Positions 39,114 through 49,386 of a stretch of DNA of 64,000 bases are shown piece by piece (within the stretch, counting starts at the first letter, position 1; each line of letters begins with the position of its first letter). Source of the stretch: Butyrivibrio sp. GTDB lineage: Bacteria > Bacillota > Clostridia > Lachnospirales > Lachnospiraceae. The DNA lies in the NCBI GenBank assembly GCA_024694565.1, contig JAILJR010000230.1:1-64000 (forward strand), written 5' to 3'. The notes under the pieces were generated by a model. That model saw only the letters and a list, made by a program, of their open reading frames with translations. It was not told the DNA's origin and searched no databases. Position numbers and translations under genes: made by a program.

Positions 39114-40505
39114 ATGGAACTGACTGATATCAGAGAATTGTTTGAAAAACAGGATGACTTTGCAGACAAGAGGGTTACGGTAGGCGGATGGATAAGAAGC
39201 ATCCGTGATTCAAAGGCAATAGGCTTTATAGTGCTTAATGACGGTACTTTCTTTAAGCCATTGCAGATAGTTTATACGGATAAGCTTAAGAACTTCGCAG
39301 AGATAAGCAGGCTCAATGTCGGAGCTGCGGTAATTGCTACAGGCACGATCGTAGCTACACCCGGGGCGAAGCAGCCATTTGAGATGCAGGCAGAGAGTGT
39401 TGAAATTGAGGGAGCTTCAACAGCCGATTACCCTCTTCAGAAGAAGAGACATACTCTTGAGTTTTTGAGGACAATTCCTCATCTTCGTGCAAGAACAAAC
39501 ACCTTTGAGGCTGTATTCAGAGTTCGTTCCGTTGCTGCCTATGCCATACACTCATTCTTTCAGGAAAGAGGCTTTGTATATGTCCACACTCCGCTGATCA
39601 CAGGAAGTGACTGTGAGGGTGCAGGAGAGATGTTCCAGGTTACAACCATGGATCTGAACAATGTCCCCAGGACAGAGGACGGAAGCGTGGACTACTCAAA
39701 GGATTTCTTTGGAAAGCCTGTCAACCTGACTGTAAGCGGACAGCTGAATGTCGAGACCTACGCTTTTGCTTTTAAGAATGTATATACCTTCGGACCAACC
39801 TTCAGAGCAGAGAATTCAAACACGACACGCCATGCGGCAGAGTTCTGGATGATAGAGCCTGAGATGTGCTTTGCAGACCTCAAGGATGACTGCGACACGG
39901 CTGAGGCCATGCTCAAATATGTCATCAGCTATGTGCTTGAGCATTGTCCGGAGGAGATGGCATTTTTTAACGAGTTTATAGACAAGGGCCTTATCGACAG
40001 ACTGAATAATGTTGTGAACAGTGAATTTGGCAGAATAACCTACACAGAGGCTATAGAGCTTTTGTCAAAACACAATGACAAATTTGATTACAAGGTAAGC
40101 TGGGGCTGTGATCTTCAGACTGAGCACGAGAGATACCTCACGGAACAGATCTTTAAGAAACCGGTATTCGTTACAGATTATCCGAAGGAGATAAAGGCCT
40201 TCTACATGAAGCTGAATGAAGATGGCAAAACTGTTGCTGCAGCTGACTGCCTTGTTCCCGGAATCGGTGAGATTGTAGGAGGAAGCCAGAGAGAGGATGA
40301 TCTTGAGACTCTTGAGAAGAGGATGGATGAGCTGGGGCTGAAGAAGGAAGATTATCAGTTTTATCTTGACCTTAGAAAATATGGAAGCGTTCGTCACGCA
40401 GGTTTTGGTCTTGGCTTTGAAAGATGCGTTATGTATCTTACCGGAATGGGCAACATCAGGGATGTTGAATCTTTCCCGCGCACTGTTGGAAATTGTGAAT
40501 TATGA
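39114..40505 (+). CDS. asnS: asparaginyl-tRNA synthetase
   Basis: [17 protein letters not shown]-fold; [50 protein letters not shown]. Confidence 0.95.
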   Translation: MELTDIRELFEKQDDFADKRVTVGGWIRSIRDSKAIGFIVLNDGTFFKPLQIVYTDKLKNFAEISRLNVGAAVIATGTIVATPGAKQPFEMQAESVEIEGASTADYPLQKKRHTLEFLRTIPHLRARTNTFEAVFRVRSVAAYAIHSFFQERGFVYVHTPLITGSDCEGAGEMFQVTTMDLNNVPRTEDGSVDYSKDFFGKPVNLTVSGQLNVETYAFAFKNVYTFGPTFRAENSNTTRHAAEFWMIEPEMCFADLKDDCDTAEAMLKYVISYVLEHCPEEMAFFNEFIDKGLIDRLNNVVNSEFGRITYTEAIELLSKHNDKFDYKVSWGCDLQTEHERYLTEQIFKKPVFVTDYPKEIKAFYMKLNEDGKTVAAADCLVPGIGEIVGGSQREDDLETLEKRMDELGLKKEDYQFYLDLRKYGSVRHAGFGLGFERCVMYLTGMGNIRDVESFPRTVGNCEL

Positions 40506-40580
40506 TGCTATACTAAATATAGTAGTCAATTGGGGATTATTCACAAGTTATTCCTTAGGATCAGGCAAGGGGGTATGGGT

Positions 40581-42095
40581 ATGAAAAAGAGTTGTTCTGT
40601 TGTTGCCGTTATACTGACCCTTGTTTTTTTGTTGCTTTGTCCGGTGAAATCCTACGCAACCACCAGCCAGGAGCTCAAGGAAGCTCAGAAGAAGCTGGAG
40701 GCAGAGCAGAAGGAACTGGAAAAGCAGAAAAAAGCTGCACAGAGTCAGCAGAATGCCAATGAGAATAAGCTAAATGAGGCCAACAATCAGATCAATCAGA
40801 CTTCCGAAGCTATGGGTGAGACTAAGGAGCAGATTGATACTACATCGGAGGAGATTGTAGGCCTCTTGACTGATATCGATTTTATCAAGGAGGATATTTC
40901 CGAAAAAGAGATTCAGATTGTTAAGACCAATGAGGAGTATGAGCAGGCCAAACAGAATGAGGAGACTCTCTATGAGTCTATGGTGCAGAGAGTCAAGTTT
41001 ATGTACGAAAAGGGTAACTACTCTTACGTTCAGATCCTTCTCACTGCAAGCAGCTATTCCGATGCTCTGAATAAGGCCCAGTATGTTGAGCAGCTGTATG
41101 AATATGACAGGATAAAGCTCGGAGAGTTCATTGACGCCAAGGAAGCAGCGCAGGCTCTTGGAATACAGCTTGAGGAGGAGAGGTCAGAGCTGGAGGCTTC
41201 CAAGTATGAGCTTGAGGAAGAAGAAGCGTACATGGAGAAGCTTCTTGCGCAGTATAAGGCTCAATATGCTGACTATGAAGTGAAGCTTGCACAGGCAAGG
41301 CAGAATGCGGCTGTCTATACGGCCAGGATAAAGAGTCAGCAGGCCAGCATTGCCAGCATTCAGAAACAACTTGAGACAAAACAGAAGGAAGTCAATAATG
41401 CAAAGCAGGCCACCCAGGCGGCGCTTGCAGCAGAGAAGGCAGCAGCTGAAAAAGCGGCAGCAGAAAAAGCAGCAGCCAGAACGGCAGCTCAGGAGAGACT
41501 GTCTGAACTGAAGGCGATGCAGGAAAACGGTGAGGAAGTAGACGAGAATGAGCTGGCAGAGCTTGCTAAAATATTGGAAAGTACTGCTGATGTTGCATCG
41601 TCCAAAAGCTCATCTTCAAAATCAACTGCAACGTCATCGTCTGGTTCAAACACAACAACATCATCATCGACTACCACAACAACGTCATCCGGCGGATCCG
41701 GTTCATCGGGATCTTCATCCGGAAGTTCAAAATCATATTCTCCGCCAGGGAGTGCAACCGGAAGCAACGTAGCAAACTATGCCTGCCAGTTTGTCGGTAA
41801 TCCCTATGTTTCAGGCGGAACAAGTCTTACAAACGGAGCCGACTGCTCGGGCTTTGTGTATTCGGTTTACAAGGCATTTGGTATTTCAGTACCTCGTACA
41901 TCGTGGGAACAGGGTACCCACGGACGCGAGGTTTCCTATTCAAATGCCCAGCCCGGTGATGTTATCTACTACGGCGGACATGTTGGAATTTATATAGGCG
42001 GTGGACAGATTGTTCACGCAAGTACGCAGAAGACAGGTATAAAAATCAGCTCAGCGACTTACAGATCGATTATAAGCGTCAGGAGATTTCTCTGA
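40581..42095 (+). CDS. CwlO-like peptidoglycan hydrolase with NlpC/P60 domain
   Basis: Signal peptide, long coiled coil, Ser/Thr linker, [17 protein letters not shown]...[15 protein letters not shown]. Confidence 0.93.
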   Translation: MKKSCSVVAVILTLVFLLLCPVKSYATTSQELKEAQKKLEAEQKELEKQKKAAQSQQNANENKLNEANNQINQTSEAMGETKEQIDTTSEEIVGLLTDIDFIKEDISEKEIQIVKTNEEYEQAKQNEETLYESMVQRVKFMYEKGNYSYVQILLTASSYSDALNKAQYVEQLYEYDRIKLGEFIDAKEAAQALGIQLEEERSELEASKYELEEEEAYMEKLLAQYKAQYADYEVKLAQARQNAAVYTARIKSQQASIASIQKQLETKQKEVNNAKQATQAALAAEKAAAEKAAAEKAAARTAAQERLSELKAMQENGEEVDENELAELAKILESTADVASSKSSSSKSTATSSSGSNTTTSSSTTTTTSSGGSGSSGSSSGSSKSYSPPGSATGSNVANYACQFVGNPYVSGGTSLTNGADCSGFVYSVYKAFGISVPRTSWEQGTHGREVSYSNAQPGDVIYYGGHVGIYIGGGQIVHASTQKTGIKISSATYRSIISVRRFL

Positions 42096-42114
42096 TTCTT
42101 TAACAGGAGGCAGA

Positions 42115-43665
42115 ATGGCTTTTGAAGAAAAAGTTATAGTAATAGATTTCGGAGGACAGTACAATCAGCTTGTAGCAAGGCGCGTCAGGGAATGTAATGT
42201 ATACTGCGAGATATATTCATACAGGACACCAATTGAGAAGATAAAGGATATGGCTCCAAAGGGAATCATCCTAACCGGCGGACCAAATTCCTGCTATGAG
42301 GAGGGTGCTCCTTCGTATGCAAGGGAACTTTTTGAGCTTGGGATTCCGGTTCTTGGGCTATGCTATGGTGCACAGCTCATGATGCATATTCTCGGAGGAA
42401 AGGTTGAGAAGGCTCCTGTACGTGAGTATGGCAAGACACTCACTTTTATTGATTCATCGAAGGATACACTTTTTGCAGGTATCAAGGATGAGACAATAGT
42501 CTGGATGAGCCATACTGATTATATAAGTAAGGCAGCTCCCGGATTTGATATCATTGCCCACACGGCAGACTGCCCTGTTGCAGCAGCGGCCTGTGAGGAA
42601 AAGAAGCTCTATGCGATTCAGTTCCATCCGGAGGTTCTTCATACAGTAAGAGGAAAAGAGATACTCTTCAACTTTGTCAGGAAAATCTGCGGTACCCTTG
42701 GAACATGGAGAATGGATTCCTTCGTAGAGAATACCATAGGGCAGATAAGGGAAAAGGTTGGAGACGGGAAGGTGCTACTGGCCCTCTCCGGCGGAGTTGA
42801 TTCATCAGTTCTGGCAGCGCTTCTTGCCAAGGCTATTGGAAAGCAGCTCACCTGTGTTTTTGTGGATCACGGACTGCTTCGCAAAAATGAGGGAGATGAG
42901 GTCGAGAGCGTTTTTGGACCGGAAGGAAGCTTTGACATAAACTTTATCCGTGTGAATGCTGCCGAGAGATATTACGCAAAGCTTAAAGGGGTGGAAGAAC
43001 CCGAGAGAAAGCGCAAGATAATCGGTGAAGAATTCATTAGAGTCTTTGAAGAGGAAGCCAAGAAGATAGGTGCTGTCGATTTTCTGGCTCAGGGCACAAT
43101 TTATCCTGATGTCGTTGAATCGGGACTTGGCGGAGAATCTGCAGTCATAAAGTCTCATCACAACGTGGGAGGTCTTCCTGATTTTGTGGACTTCAAGGAG
43201 ATAATAGAGCCTCTTCGGTCACTGTTTAAGGATGAGGTCAGGAAAGCGGGGCTGGAGCTTGGACTTCCGGAGTACCTTGTCTACCGTCAGCCATTCCCGG
43301 GTCCGGGTCTTGGCATAAGGATAATTGGTGAGGTTAACGCAGAAAAGGTACGTATTGTTCAGGATGCTGATTTTATTTACAGGGAAGAGGTTGCGGCAGC
43401 AGGTCTTCAGAAGCTCCCTGATCAGTACTTTGCAGCGCTTTCAAATATGCGTTCAGTCGGCGTAATGGGGGATGAGAGAACCTACGATTACGCTGTAGTT
43501 CTCCGGGCCGTTGAGACCGTCGACTTTATGACAGCGGAGGCATCGAACATACCGTTTGATGTCCTTCAAAAGGTCATGAGCCGTATCATAAATGAGGTTA
43601 AGGGTGTCAACCGGGTAATGTATGATTTGACGTCAAAACCACCGGGGACAGTGGAACTGGAGTAA
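42115..43665 (+). CDS. guaA: GMP synthase (glutamine-hydrolysing)
   Basis: [51 protein letters not shown]. Confidence 0.97.
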   Translation: MAFEEKVIVIDFGGQYNQLVARRVRECNVYCEIYSYRTPIEKIKDMAPKGIILTGGPNSCYEEGAPSYARELFELGIPVLGLCYGAQLMMHILGGKVEKAPVREYGKTLTFIDSSKDTLFAGIKDETIVWMSHTDYISKAAPGFDIIAHTADCPVAAAACEEKKLYAIQFHPEVLHTVRGKEILFNFVRKICGTLGTWRMDSFVENTIGQIREKVGDGKVLLALSGGVDSSVLAALLAKAIGKQLTCVFVDHGLLRKNEGDEVESVFGPEGSFDINFIRVNAAERYYAKLKGVEEPERKRKIIGEEFIRVFEEEAKKIGAVDFLAQGTIYPDVVESGLGGESAVIKSHHNVGGLPDFVDFKEIIEPLRSLFKDEVRKAGLELGLPEYLVYRQPFPGPGLGIRIIGEVNAEKVRIVQDADFIYREEVAAAGLQKLPDQYFAALSNMRSVGVMGDERTYDYAVVLRAVETVDFMTAEASNIPFDVLQKVMSRIINEVKGVNRVMYDLTSKPPGTVELE

Positions 43666-43670
43666 ATAAT

Positions 43671-43716
43671 AAGCCCTAGAAGTCGCGAAAGTAGCGGATT
43701 CTGGGGCTTTGTTTTT
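43671..43716 (+). terminator. terminator after guaA
   Basis: AAGCCCTAGAA...TTCTGGGGCTT with inner stem, followed by TGTTTTTCTT. Confidence 0.6.
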
Positions 43717-43792
43717 CTTATGGCCAAGAATAAACCGGCAGATACGAGCCAGGGGCATTTTGAGGATTTATTGTTTCTGAAAAGACACAGGC

Positions 43793-45868
43793 ATGTGTAC
43801 TATTGCGGGCGCAGAGTTTATTTCTGATAATGCTGAAAAATATGTCGAAGAAAGGGATAGAGATTCATTGGAATCTGAAGAATTTGTAACATTAAGAGAG
43901 TTATGTGATGAATTATCAATATCGCAGGCAACAGGCAGAAACTGGGTTAAGCTGGGCAAAATTGTTCCGGATGGAAAAGAGAAAAACAATCCTCTTTTTT
44001 CAGCAAAGTATGTTGAAGCCTTGAAGAGTGAAATAAGCTCCGGAGAGAATAAAGCCTTAAAGAGCAGACGCAACAAAAAATATGTTTCTGGTAATGCATT
44101 GTACAAGTCATATGTTTCAGATAGCTGCAAGTCAGTTTTTGAAGTTCAGAAACTGCTTGGCTTGTTGTTAGTAAGTGACCTGGAATTGTCAGAAGATGTA
44201 ATTTTGCTATTTGTTGCTGATTGCGCTTTGCATTTGTTTGCAGATAAAAACAGGCTCCCTTTTGCAGGAGAAAACAGATTGCTGCATGGATTTGTACGGG
44301 GAGAGATATCGATAGGAATATATGACGAATTTGTAAGCGATCTTATAACAGACAGGAATTTGTGTATAGAAATATGTGAAAAATATCCGCTTTTGTTTTC
44401 ACTTGATTATTCATATGAATATAAAGAGGATGTATTGGGTCTCATATATATATCATGCAAGAATATTGGAAACAGAAAAGCTACAGGGGCATATTATACT
44501 TCTAACAGTGTGGTTCAAAAGCTGATAGGAAGTCTTGATATAAGCGGCAGGGATTTAATTCTGGATCCGTGCTGTGGTACAGGGAATTTTTTACTGCAGC
44601 TTCCGGAGGACGTAGAAGCTGGATGCGTTTATGGCTTTGATATTGACTTTGCATGCGTGAAAATATCAAGAATCAATATGGCGCTAAGATATAAAAATGC
44701 GGACATTCAGACTATACGTGAGCATATTGTCGGGAAGAATTATCTAAAGGACAGAAATGACATAGAGTTTGACTATATCATTGGAAATCCGCCATGGGGT
44801 TATGAATTCTCCGAGCAGGAAAAAGTGGAACTCAGATTCATGTATAGTACTGCTGTAGGCAAAAACATTGAGTCTTACGATGTCTTTATTGAGCAGGCAA
44901 TCAAAAACCTTAAGAAGGGCGGAACGTTATCTTTTGTCCTGCCTGAGGCAATTTTAAATGTAAAGGCACATATGCCTGTGCGGAGCTTCATTATTGACGG
45001 AAATTCAATCAACGCGATTGTATATTTGGGAAATGCTTTCGATGGAGTTCAATGCCCTTGTATTATCATGAGCATTACACATACAGGAACGCACCTCTCC
45101 ACGACAGGTCTTAGAATAGTCAATGGCAGCAGAGACTTTACAATAAATACAGAGAGGGAAGTAACATCAGAGTATTTTAACTTTTTAACAACAGATAAGG
45201 AATACGAAATTATAAAAAAGGTAAACCAAATTGATAAAGTGGTGTTTTTGGCGAAAAATGCAGATTTTGCGTTGGGAATCGTGACCGGTGATAACAAAAA
45301 ATATATTTCGGCGCAGAAAAGTGATGATAACGAAATGGTGCTTAAAGGGTCTGATATTCTCAAATATCGCATAACGCCTACAGACAACTATATCGTCTTT
45401 GAGCCCGAAAGCTTCCAGCAGGTTGCTCCTGTGGAGTTGTACAGAGCAGGGGAGAAGCTTCTTTACAGGTTTATCTGCAATCAGCTGGTATTCGCATATG
45501 ATAACAAACAGACACTTTCTCTGAACAGCTGTAATATTGTAGTTCCTCACATTGACGGAATATCAATCAAATATATACTTGCGATTTTGAATTCAAGAGT
45601 TGCGCAGTATATTTATAAAATGCAGTTTAATTCAGTAAAGGTTCTGCGTTCTCATATTGAGAGCATACCAATTCCTGTTGTGGATGATGATATGCATAAA
45701 AAGGTCATAGCACTGACGGAAGAACTCATAGAGGGCGGCAGTGCAGATGTTGTGATAAAGCGCTATGATGAGCTTGATGAAGTGATCTTTGATATTTTTA
45801 TGCTGAATGAAGAAGAGCGTGAGATTGTTAAGGAAGCAGTTGACGGAGAAAACAAATTTCTTTTGTAA
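43793..45868 (+). CDS. N6-adenine DNA methylase with TaqI-like specificity domain (type II/IIG-like, no nuclease motif seen)
   Basis: LILDPCCGTGNFLL (motif I), DYIIGNPPWGYEF (NPPW motif IV), C-terminal TaqI-like target-recognition region; N-terminal HTH-like segment. Confidence 0.8.
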   Translation: MCTIAGAEFISDNAEKYVEERDRDSLESEEFVTLRELCDELSISQATGRNWVKLGKIVPDGKEKNNPLFSAKYVEALKSEISSGENKALKSRRNKKYVSGNALYKSYVSDSCKSVFEVQKLLGLLLVSDLELSEDVILLFVADCALHLFADKNRLPFAGENRLLHGFVRGEISIGIYDEFVSDLITDRNLCIEICEKYPLLFSLDYSYEYKEDVLGLIYISCKNIGNRKATGAYYTSNSVVQKLIGSLDISGRDLILDPCCGTGNFLLQLPEDVEAGCVYGFDIDFACVKISRINMALRYKNADIQTIREHIVGKNYLKDRNDIEFDYIIGNPPWGYEFSEQEKVELRFMYSTAVGKNIESYDVFIEQAIKNLKKGGTLSFVLPEAILNVKAHMPVRSFIIDGNSINAIVYLGNAFDGVQCPCIIMSITHTGTHLSTTGLRIVNGSRDFTINTEREVTSEYFNFLTTDKEYEIIKKVNQIDKVVFLAKNADFALGIVTGDNKKYISAQKSDDNEMVLKGSDILKYRITPTDNYIVFEPESFQQVAPVELYRAGEKLLYRFICNQLVFAYDNKQTLSLNSCNIVVPHIDGISIKYILAILNSRVAQYIYKMQFNSVKVLRSHIESIPIPVVDDDMHKKVIALTEELIEGGSADVVIKRYDELDEVIFDIFMLNEEEREIVKEAVDGENKFLL

Positions 45869-45969
45869 AAGATGAGTCATGGCATTTTATATTCAAGACA
45901 TTGAATGAGCTTTTGTCGGGCAACTCATTGAATAATTATGAAATAAATATAAATTCTAAAGATGTATAG

Positions 45970-45997
45970 TTGATTTTGAATCTTATACTGCTATAAT
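45970..45997 (+). promoter_or_regulatory. candidate promoter of the small leader-peptide gene
   Basis: TTGATT - 16 nt - TATAAT upstream of the 46040 ORF. Confidence 0.5.
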
Positions 45998-46039
45998 TTG
46001 ACAAAGAAAACGACATCACCGATATAGGAGGAAAAAAGA

Positions 46040-46300
46040 ATGTCAGAAGAGAAGAAAATCGTAGAGAAGAAGCTCTCTTTAGATCAGCTTGAAAAAGTAG
46101 GGGGCGGATTTAAACAGACTATCAAGGGATATTCATATGGTTGCATTATTAAGTGCCCAAGCTGCGGAAATGCCAATCAGAATGAGTTCTATTGTGATGG
46201 AGACATCCTTGCATCCTGTCAGAAGGATCTTTACACATGCGCTATATGCGGACAGCAGTTTGCAGCCGCTTCGGGATATGGAATAACAGATATTCTTTGA
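46040..46300 (+). CDS. double-glycine-leader peptide with zinc-ribbon-like core
   Basis: MSEEKKIVEKKLSLDQLEKVGGG leader; core CPSCG...CAICG; SD ATAGGAGG. Confidence 0.65.
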   Translation: MSEEKKIVEKKLSLDQLEKVGGGFKQTIKGYSYGCIIKCPSCGNANQNEFYCDGDILASCQKDLYTCAICGQQFAAASGYGITDIL

Positions 46301-46405
46301 TTTTTTAGTTCTTAGGGCAAAAGAAGAAATTGCCCTCATGTTTCCGGATTTGCCAGACTCATCTTCAATGTACTGGCGATTGGCAGCAACACAGCAAAGT
46401 TATAT

Positions 46406-46438
46406 AAAGCTGTTACACTTTTGTGTAGCAGCTTTTAT
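46406..46438 (+). terminator. hairpin terminator
   Basis: AAAGCTGTTACAC-tttt-GTGTAGCAGCTTT followed by TATT. Confidence 0.55.
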
Positions 46439-46487
46439 TGGGAATTTTTTAAGAGGAATTGTTAATCGTCAGGGGGTAAAAGGTAAG

Positions 46488-46961
46488 ATGATAACAGTAC
46501 GACGTGCCAATAGCGATGATATAGCAAGGATTCTTGAGCTTCTCGTCCAGGTGGACATGGTGCATCATAATGGAAGGCCGGATATATTCAAAGGCCCTGC
46601 GACCAAGTATAACGAGAGTGAGCTCAAAGAGATAATTTCAGGGGACAGTACCCCGGTATTTGTTGCTGTGGATGAGAGGAATACAGTACTCGGACATGCA
46701 TTCTGCATCCACAGGCAGATTACTGATGATCACGTTCTCACAGACATCAGGACGCTGTATATTGATGATATATGTGTGGATGAGAACTGCAGAGGAATGG
46801 GTGTAGGGAAAACATTGTATGAGCATGTGGTTGCCTATGCCAGAGAGAACGATTATTATAATATAACGCTCAATGTGTGGTCCTGTAATCCCGGTGCACT
46901 TGCATTTTATGAGTCAATGGGATTAAAGCCGCAGAAGGTAGGAATGGAGAATATTCTATGA
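46488..46961 (+). CDS. GNAT family N-acetyltransferase
   Basis: MITVRRANSDDIARI; ICVDENCRGMGVGKTLYEHV; upstream in-frame extension is probably not translated. Confidence 0.8.
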   Translation: MITVRRANSDDIARILELLVQVDMVHHNGRPDIFKGPATKYNESELKEIISGDSTPVFVAVDERNTVLGHAFCIHRQITDDHVLTDIRTLYIDDICVDENCRGMGVGKTLYEHVVAYARENDYYNITLNVWSCNPGALAFYESMGLKPQKVGMENIL

Positions 46962-46963
46962 CG

Positions 46964-46988
46964 AAAAGCCCCTCTGATGGGGCTTTTT
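46964..46988 (+). terminator. Rho-independent terminator
   Basis: AAAAGCCCCtctgatGGGGCTTTTTT. Confidence 0.85.
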
Positions 46989-47094
46989 TGTTATAATGTA
47001 TTTAGTCGGGATTCTTGAACGCATTTTCCTTAATGCGCTTAAGAAATCAATGGGTTGATCTTATAAACAAGCGTTCACAGGAGGTATTGCTATC

Positions 47095-48789
47095 ATGAAC
47101 TATCAGGCAAGATATGATGAATGGATGGAAAGATTAAGTGGCGATGATCCGTTAAGAAAAGAACTGGAATCAATTTCTGACAATGAAACAGAGAAGGAAG
47201 AGAGATTTTTTCAGGATCTTGGCTTTGGTACAGCAGGACTTCGCGGAAAGGTCGGAGCCGGTACTAACAGAATGAATTTCCTGACTGTAGGAAAGGCATC
47301 CCAGGGTGTTGCGGATTACATAGTATCACAGGGTAAAGATGCAATGGACAAAGGAGTTGTCATTGCCCATGATCCAAGGCATTTTTCCAGGGAGTTTTCA
47401 GAGCTGGCAGCGGGAATATTTGCTGCGAACGGTATAAAGGTGTATACTTTCCCGGACCTGCGCCCGACTCCGGAGCTTGCATTCATGGTGAGAAGACTCG
47501 GCACAGTATCGGGGATCAATATAACAGCATCTCACAATCCCAAGGATTACAATGGATACAAGGCCTATTGGGAGGATGGCTGTCAGGTCTCATCAGAGGT
47601 TGCAGATGGGATGACAGAGTGTATCAATGCGGTAGACATATGGAATGGTATCAAGAGGCTGGATTATGAAGAGGGAGTAAAGTCAGGGAAGATAACTGTC
47701 CTGGGTGAGGAATATGACAGGGAGTATCTTGACAGGATTGAGTCCATTGCAATACACGAGGGTGATGAACTGGATCTTTCAATTCCGCTGGTATACACTC
47801 CTCTGAACGGCTGTGGCTCAATTCCATTCAGACAGATGCTTACAGACAGGGGCTTTAATAACTGGAAGATAGTGCCGGAGCAGGAAAACCCGGATTCCGA
47901 TTTCACGACAGTTGGATATCCTAATCCTGAAGACCCTAAGGCTTTTGCCCTCAGCGAGAAATACGGCAGGGAATTTGGAGCGGAGCTGCTCATGGCTACA
48001 GATCCCGATTCTGACAGATTTGCAATAGAGATAAGGGATGAAGATGGAAATTATATCCCTCTTAATGGAAATCAGACCGGGTATCTGCTTGTAAATTATA
48101 TTCTTGAGGGGCGTCAGAGTGCCGGAACCCTGCCTGTTAAGGGGGCGATGATCAAATCTATTGTTACCTCGACGCTTTCGACCATAATTGCAAGAGCCTA
48201 CGGTGTTGAGATGTTTGAGACACTTACAGGATTTAAAAATATCTGCGGCAAAATTCCATATCTTGAGGAAAATGGATATACATATCTGTTTGGCTACGAA
48301 GAATCAGTTGGTTATGCGGTATGTGATGCTATCAGGGATAAGGATGGAATATCGGCCGGAATGCTGGTGGCCGAGGCGGCAGCATACTACAGAAAGCAGG
48401 GGAAGACCCTGTATGACGTACTTATGGAAGTATATGCAAAGTACGGCTACTTTGCTGAAGATGAACCCAATATTGTGCTTGAGGGTATAGCCGGAGCTCA
48501 GCGTATTCAGCGCATGATGAAGTATTTCAGGGAGAATCTTCCAAAGAAGGTTAATGGAGCAAAGGTTGAAAAGGTAATTGATTATATAAACGGATATGAG
48601 GAAATCCCCCCGCAGAATGCCCTAAGACTGTTTTTGGATAACGGCTCATGGTTTGCTATAAGGCCAAGCGGTACCGAGCCAAAGATCAAGTTCTATTTCT
48701 ACTCAAACCAGAAGTCCTGGGATGAAGCGATAAAAGTTAATAAGCAGATTAAGGATGAAATCCTGTCTCTTATCAATTCAGTCGAGTAA
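47095..48789 (+). CDS. pgcA: phosphoglucomutase/phosphomannomutase
   Basis: FGTAGLRGKVGAGTNRMN, ITASHNPKDYNGYK, ATDPDSDRFA, RPSGTEPKIKFY. Confidence 0.92.
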   Translation: MNYQARYDEWMERLSGDDPLRKELESISDNETEKEERFFQDLGFGTAGLRGKVGAGTNRMNFLTVGKASQGVADYIVSQGKDAMDKGVVIAHDPRHFSREFSELAAGIFAANGIKVYTFPDLRPTPELAFMVRRLGTVSGINITASHNPKDYNGYKAYWEDGCQVSSEVADGMTECINAVDIWNGIKRLDYEEGVKSGKITVLGEEYDREYLDRIESIAIHEGDELDLSIPLVYTPLNGCGSIPFRQMLTDRGFNNWKIVPEQENPDSDFTTVGYPNPEDPKAFALSEKYGREFGAELLMATDPDSDRFAIEIRDEDGNYIPLNGNQTGYLLVNYILEGRQSAGTLPVKGAMIKSIVTSTLSTIIARAYGVEMFETLTGFKNICGKIPYLEENGYTYLFGYEESVGYAVCDAIRDKDGISAGMLVAEAAAYYRKQGKTLYDVLMEVYAKYGYFAEDEPNIVLEGIAGAQRIQRMMKYFRENLPKKVNGAKVEKVIDYINGYEEIPPQNALRLFLDNGSWFAIRPSGTEPKIKFYFYSNQKSWDEAIKVNKQIKDEILSLINSVE

Positions 48790-48835
48790 TGAAAATAGTG
48801 GAACAAACAAAGTAACCAGTGAAGGGGGAATACAA

Positions 48836-49018
48836 ATGTGCCTTTCTACGGCTTACAGGGATTCAAATCCCGAGGAAGTGCTTATGGAATATGTCAGCTC
48901 CATCAATATTGATGGGGAAAACATAACTCTGACAGATCTCATGGGCGAGAAAAAGACATTTAAGGGAAGTCTTAAGTTCGCTGATCTGACAGGAGCGGTG
49001 ATACGTATAGACTGTTGA
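48836..49018 (+). CDS. cooT: CooT-family nickel-binding protein
   Basis: 60-aa MCLSTAYRDSNPEEVLMEYVSSINIDGENITLTDLMGEKKTFKGSLKFADLTGAVIRIDC with the CooT-type Cys2. Confidence 0.75.
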   Translation: MCLSTAYRDSNPEEVLMEYVSSINIDGENITLTDLMGEKKTFKGSLKFADLTGAVIRIDC

Positions 49019-49027
49019 GCAAAAAAA

Positions 49028-49058
49028 AGAGGAGCTGCATAAAGGCAGCTCCTTTTTG
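49028..49058. terminator. terminator after cooT
   Basis: AGGAGCTGC-ataaag-GCAGCTCCT followed by TTTTT. Confidence 0.85.
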
Positions 49059-49083
49059 GGTGGTACGCTTTTGGGCGCACGCT

Positions 49084-49287
49084 TTATTGTACTTTTTCCT
49101 TCATTGAGTATGGCATTGCTGTTGTGTCTTGTCTCTTCATACTGTCAAAGCGCTTGATCATGAGTGGCTCCCAGATGTAGTACATAAACTTGCCATCCAG
49201 ATCATAGTAGAACACTGCAAATAGTGCGCCGTAAACAAGAGCTGCAATGCCTGTTAGCTTTAATATGAATTTGATAAATTTATTCAT
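49084..49287 (-). CDS. small single-TM protein associated with dehydratase pair A
   Basis: 67 aa, FILKLTGIAALVYGALFAVFYYDLDGKFMYY; similar to the ORF at 57269-57424. Confidence 0.65.
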   Translation of the reverse strand: MNKFIKFILKLTGIAALVYGALFAVFYYDLDGKFMYYIWEPLMIKRFDSMKRQDTTAMPYSMKEKVQ

Positions 49288-49386
49288 GACAATCTCCTAT
49301 ATAAACACTTATTTTTATCTGACTTATCCCTGTTGGACGCAGCGCCTAACCTGTCAGGGTACGGCTGCCAAGGACCTTTGTGTTTT

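Noticed and set aside
41400-41720. Repetitive DNA ([12 protein letters not shown] and Ser/Thr runs) as a possible CRISPR or tandem-repeat element
   Set aside because: In-frame low-complexity coiled coil and linker of a cell-wall hydrolase; no spacer structure
41489-41767. Acidic Asp/Val-rich antisense ORF
   Set aside because: Direct reverse reading of the Ser/Thr-rich linker of the NlpC/P60 protein
46338-46487. N-terminal extension of the GNAT ORF (MFPDLPDSSSMYWRL...)
   Set aside because: Contains a terminator-like hairpin; the GNAT domain begins at the ATG at 46488
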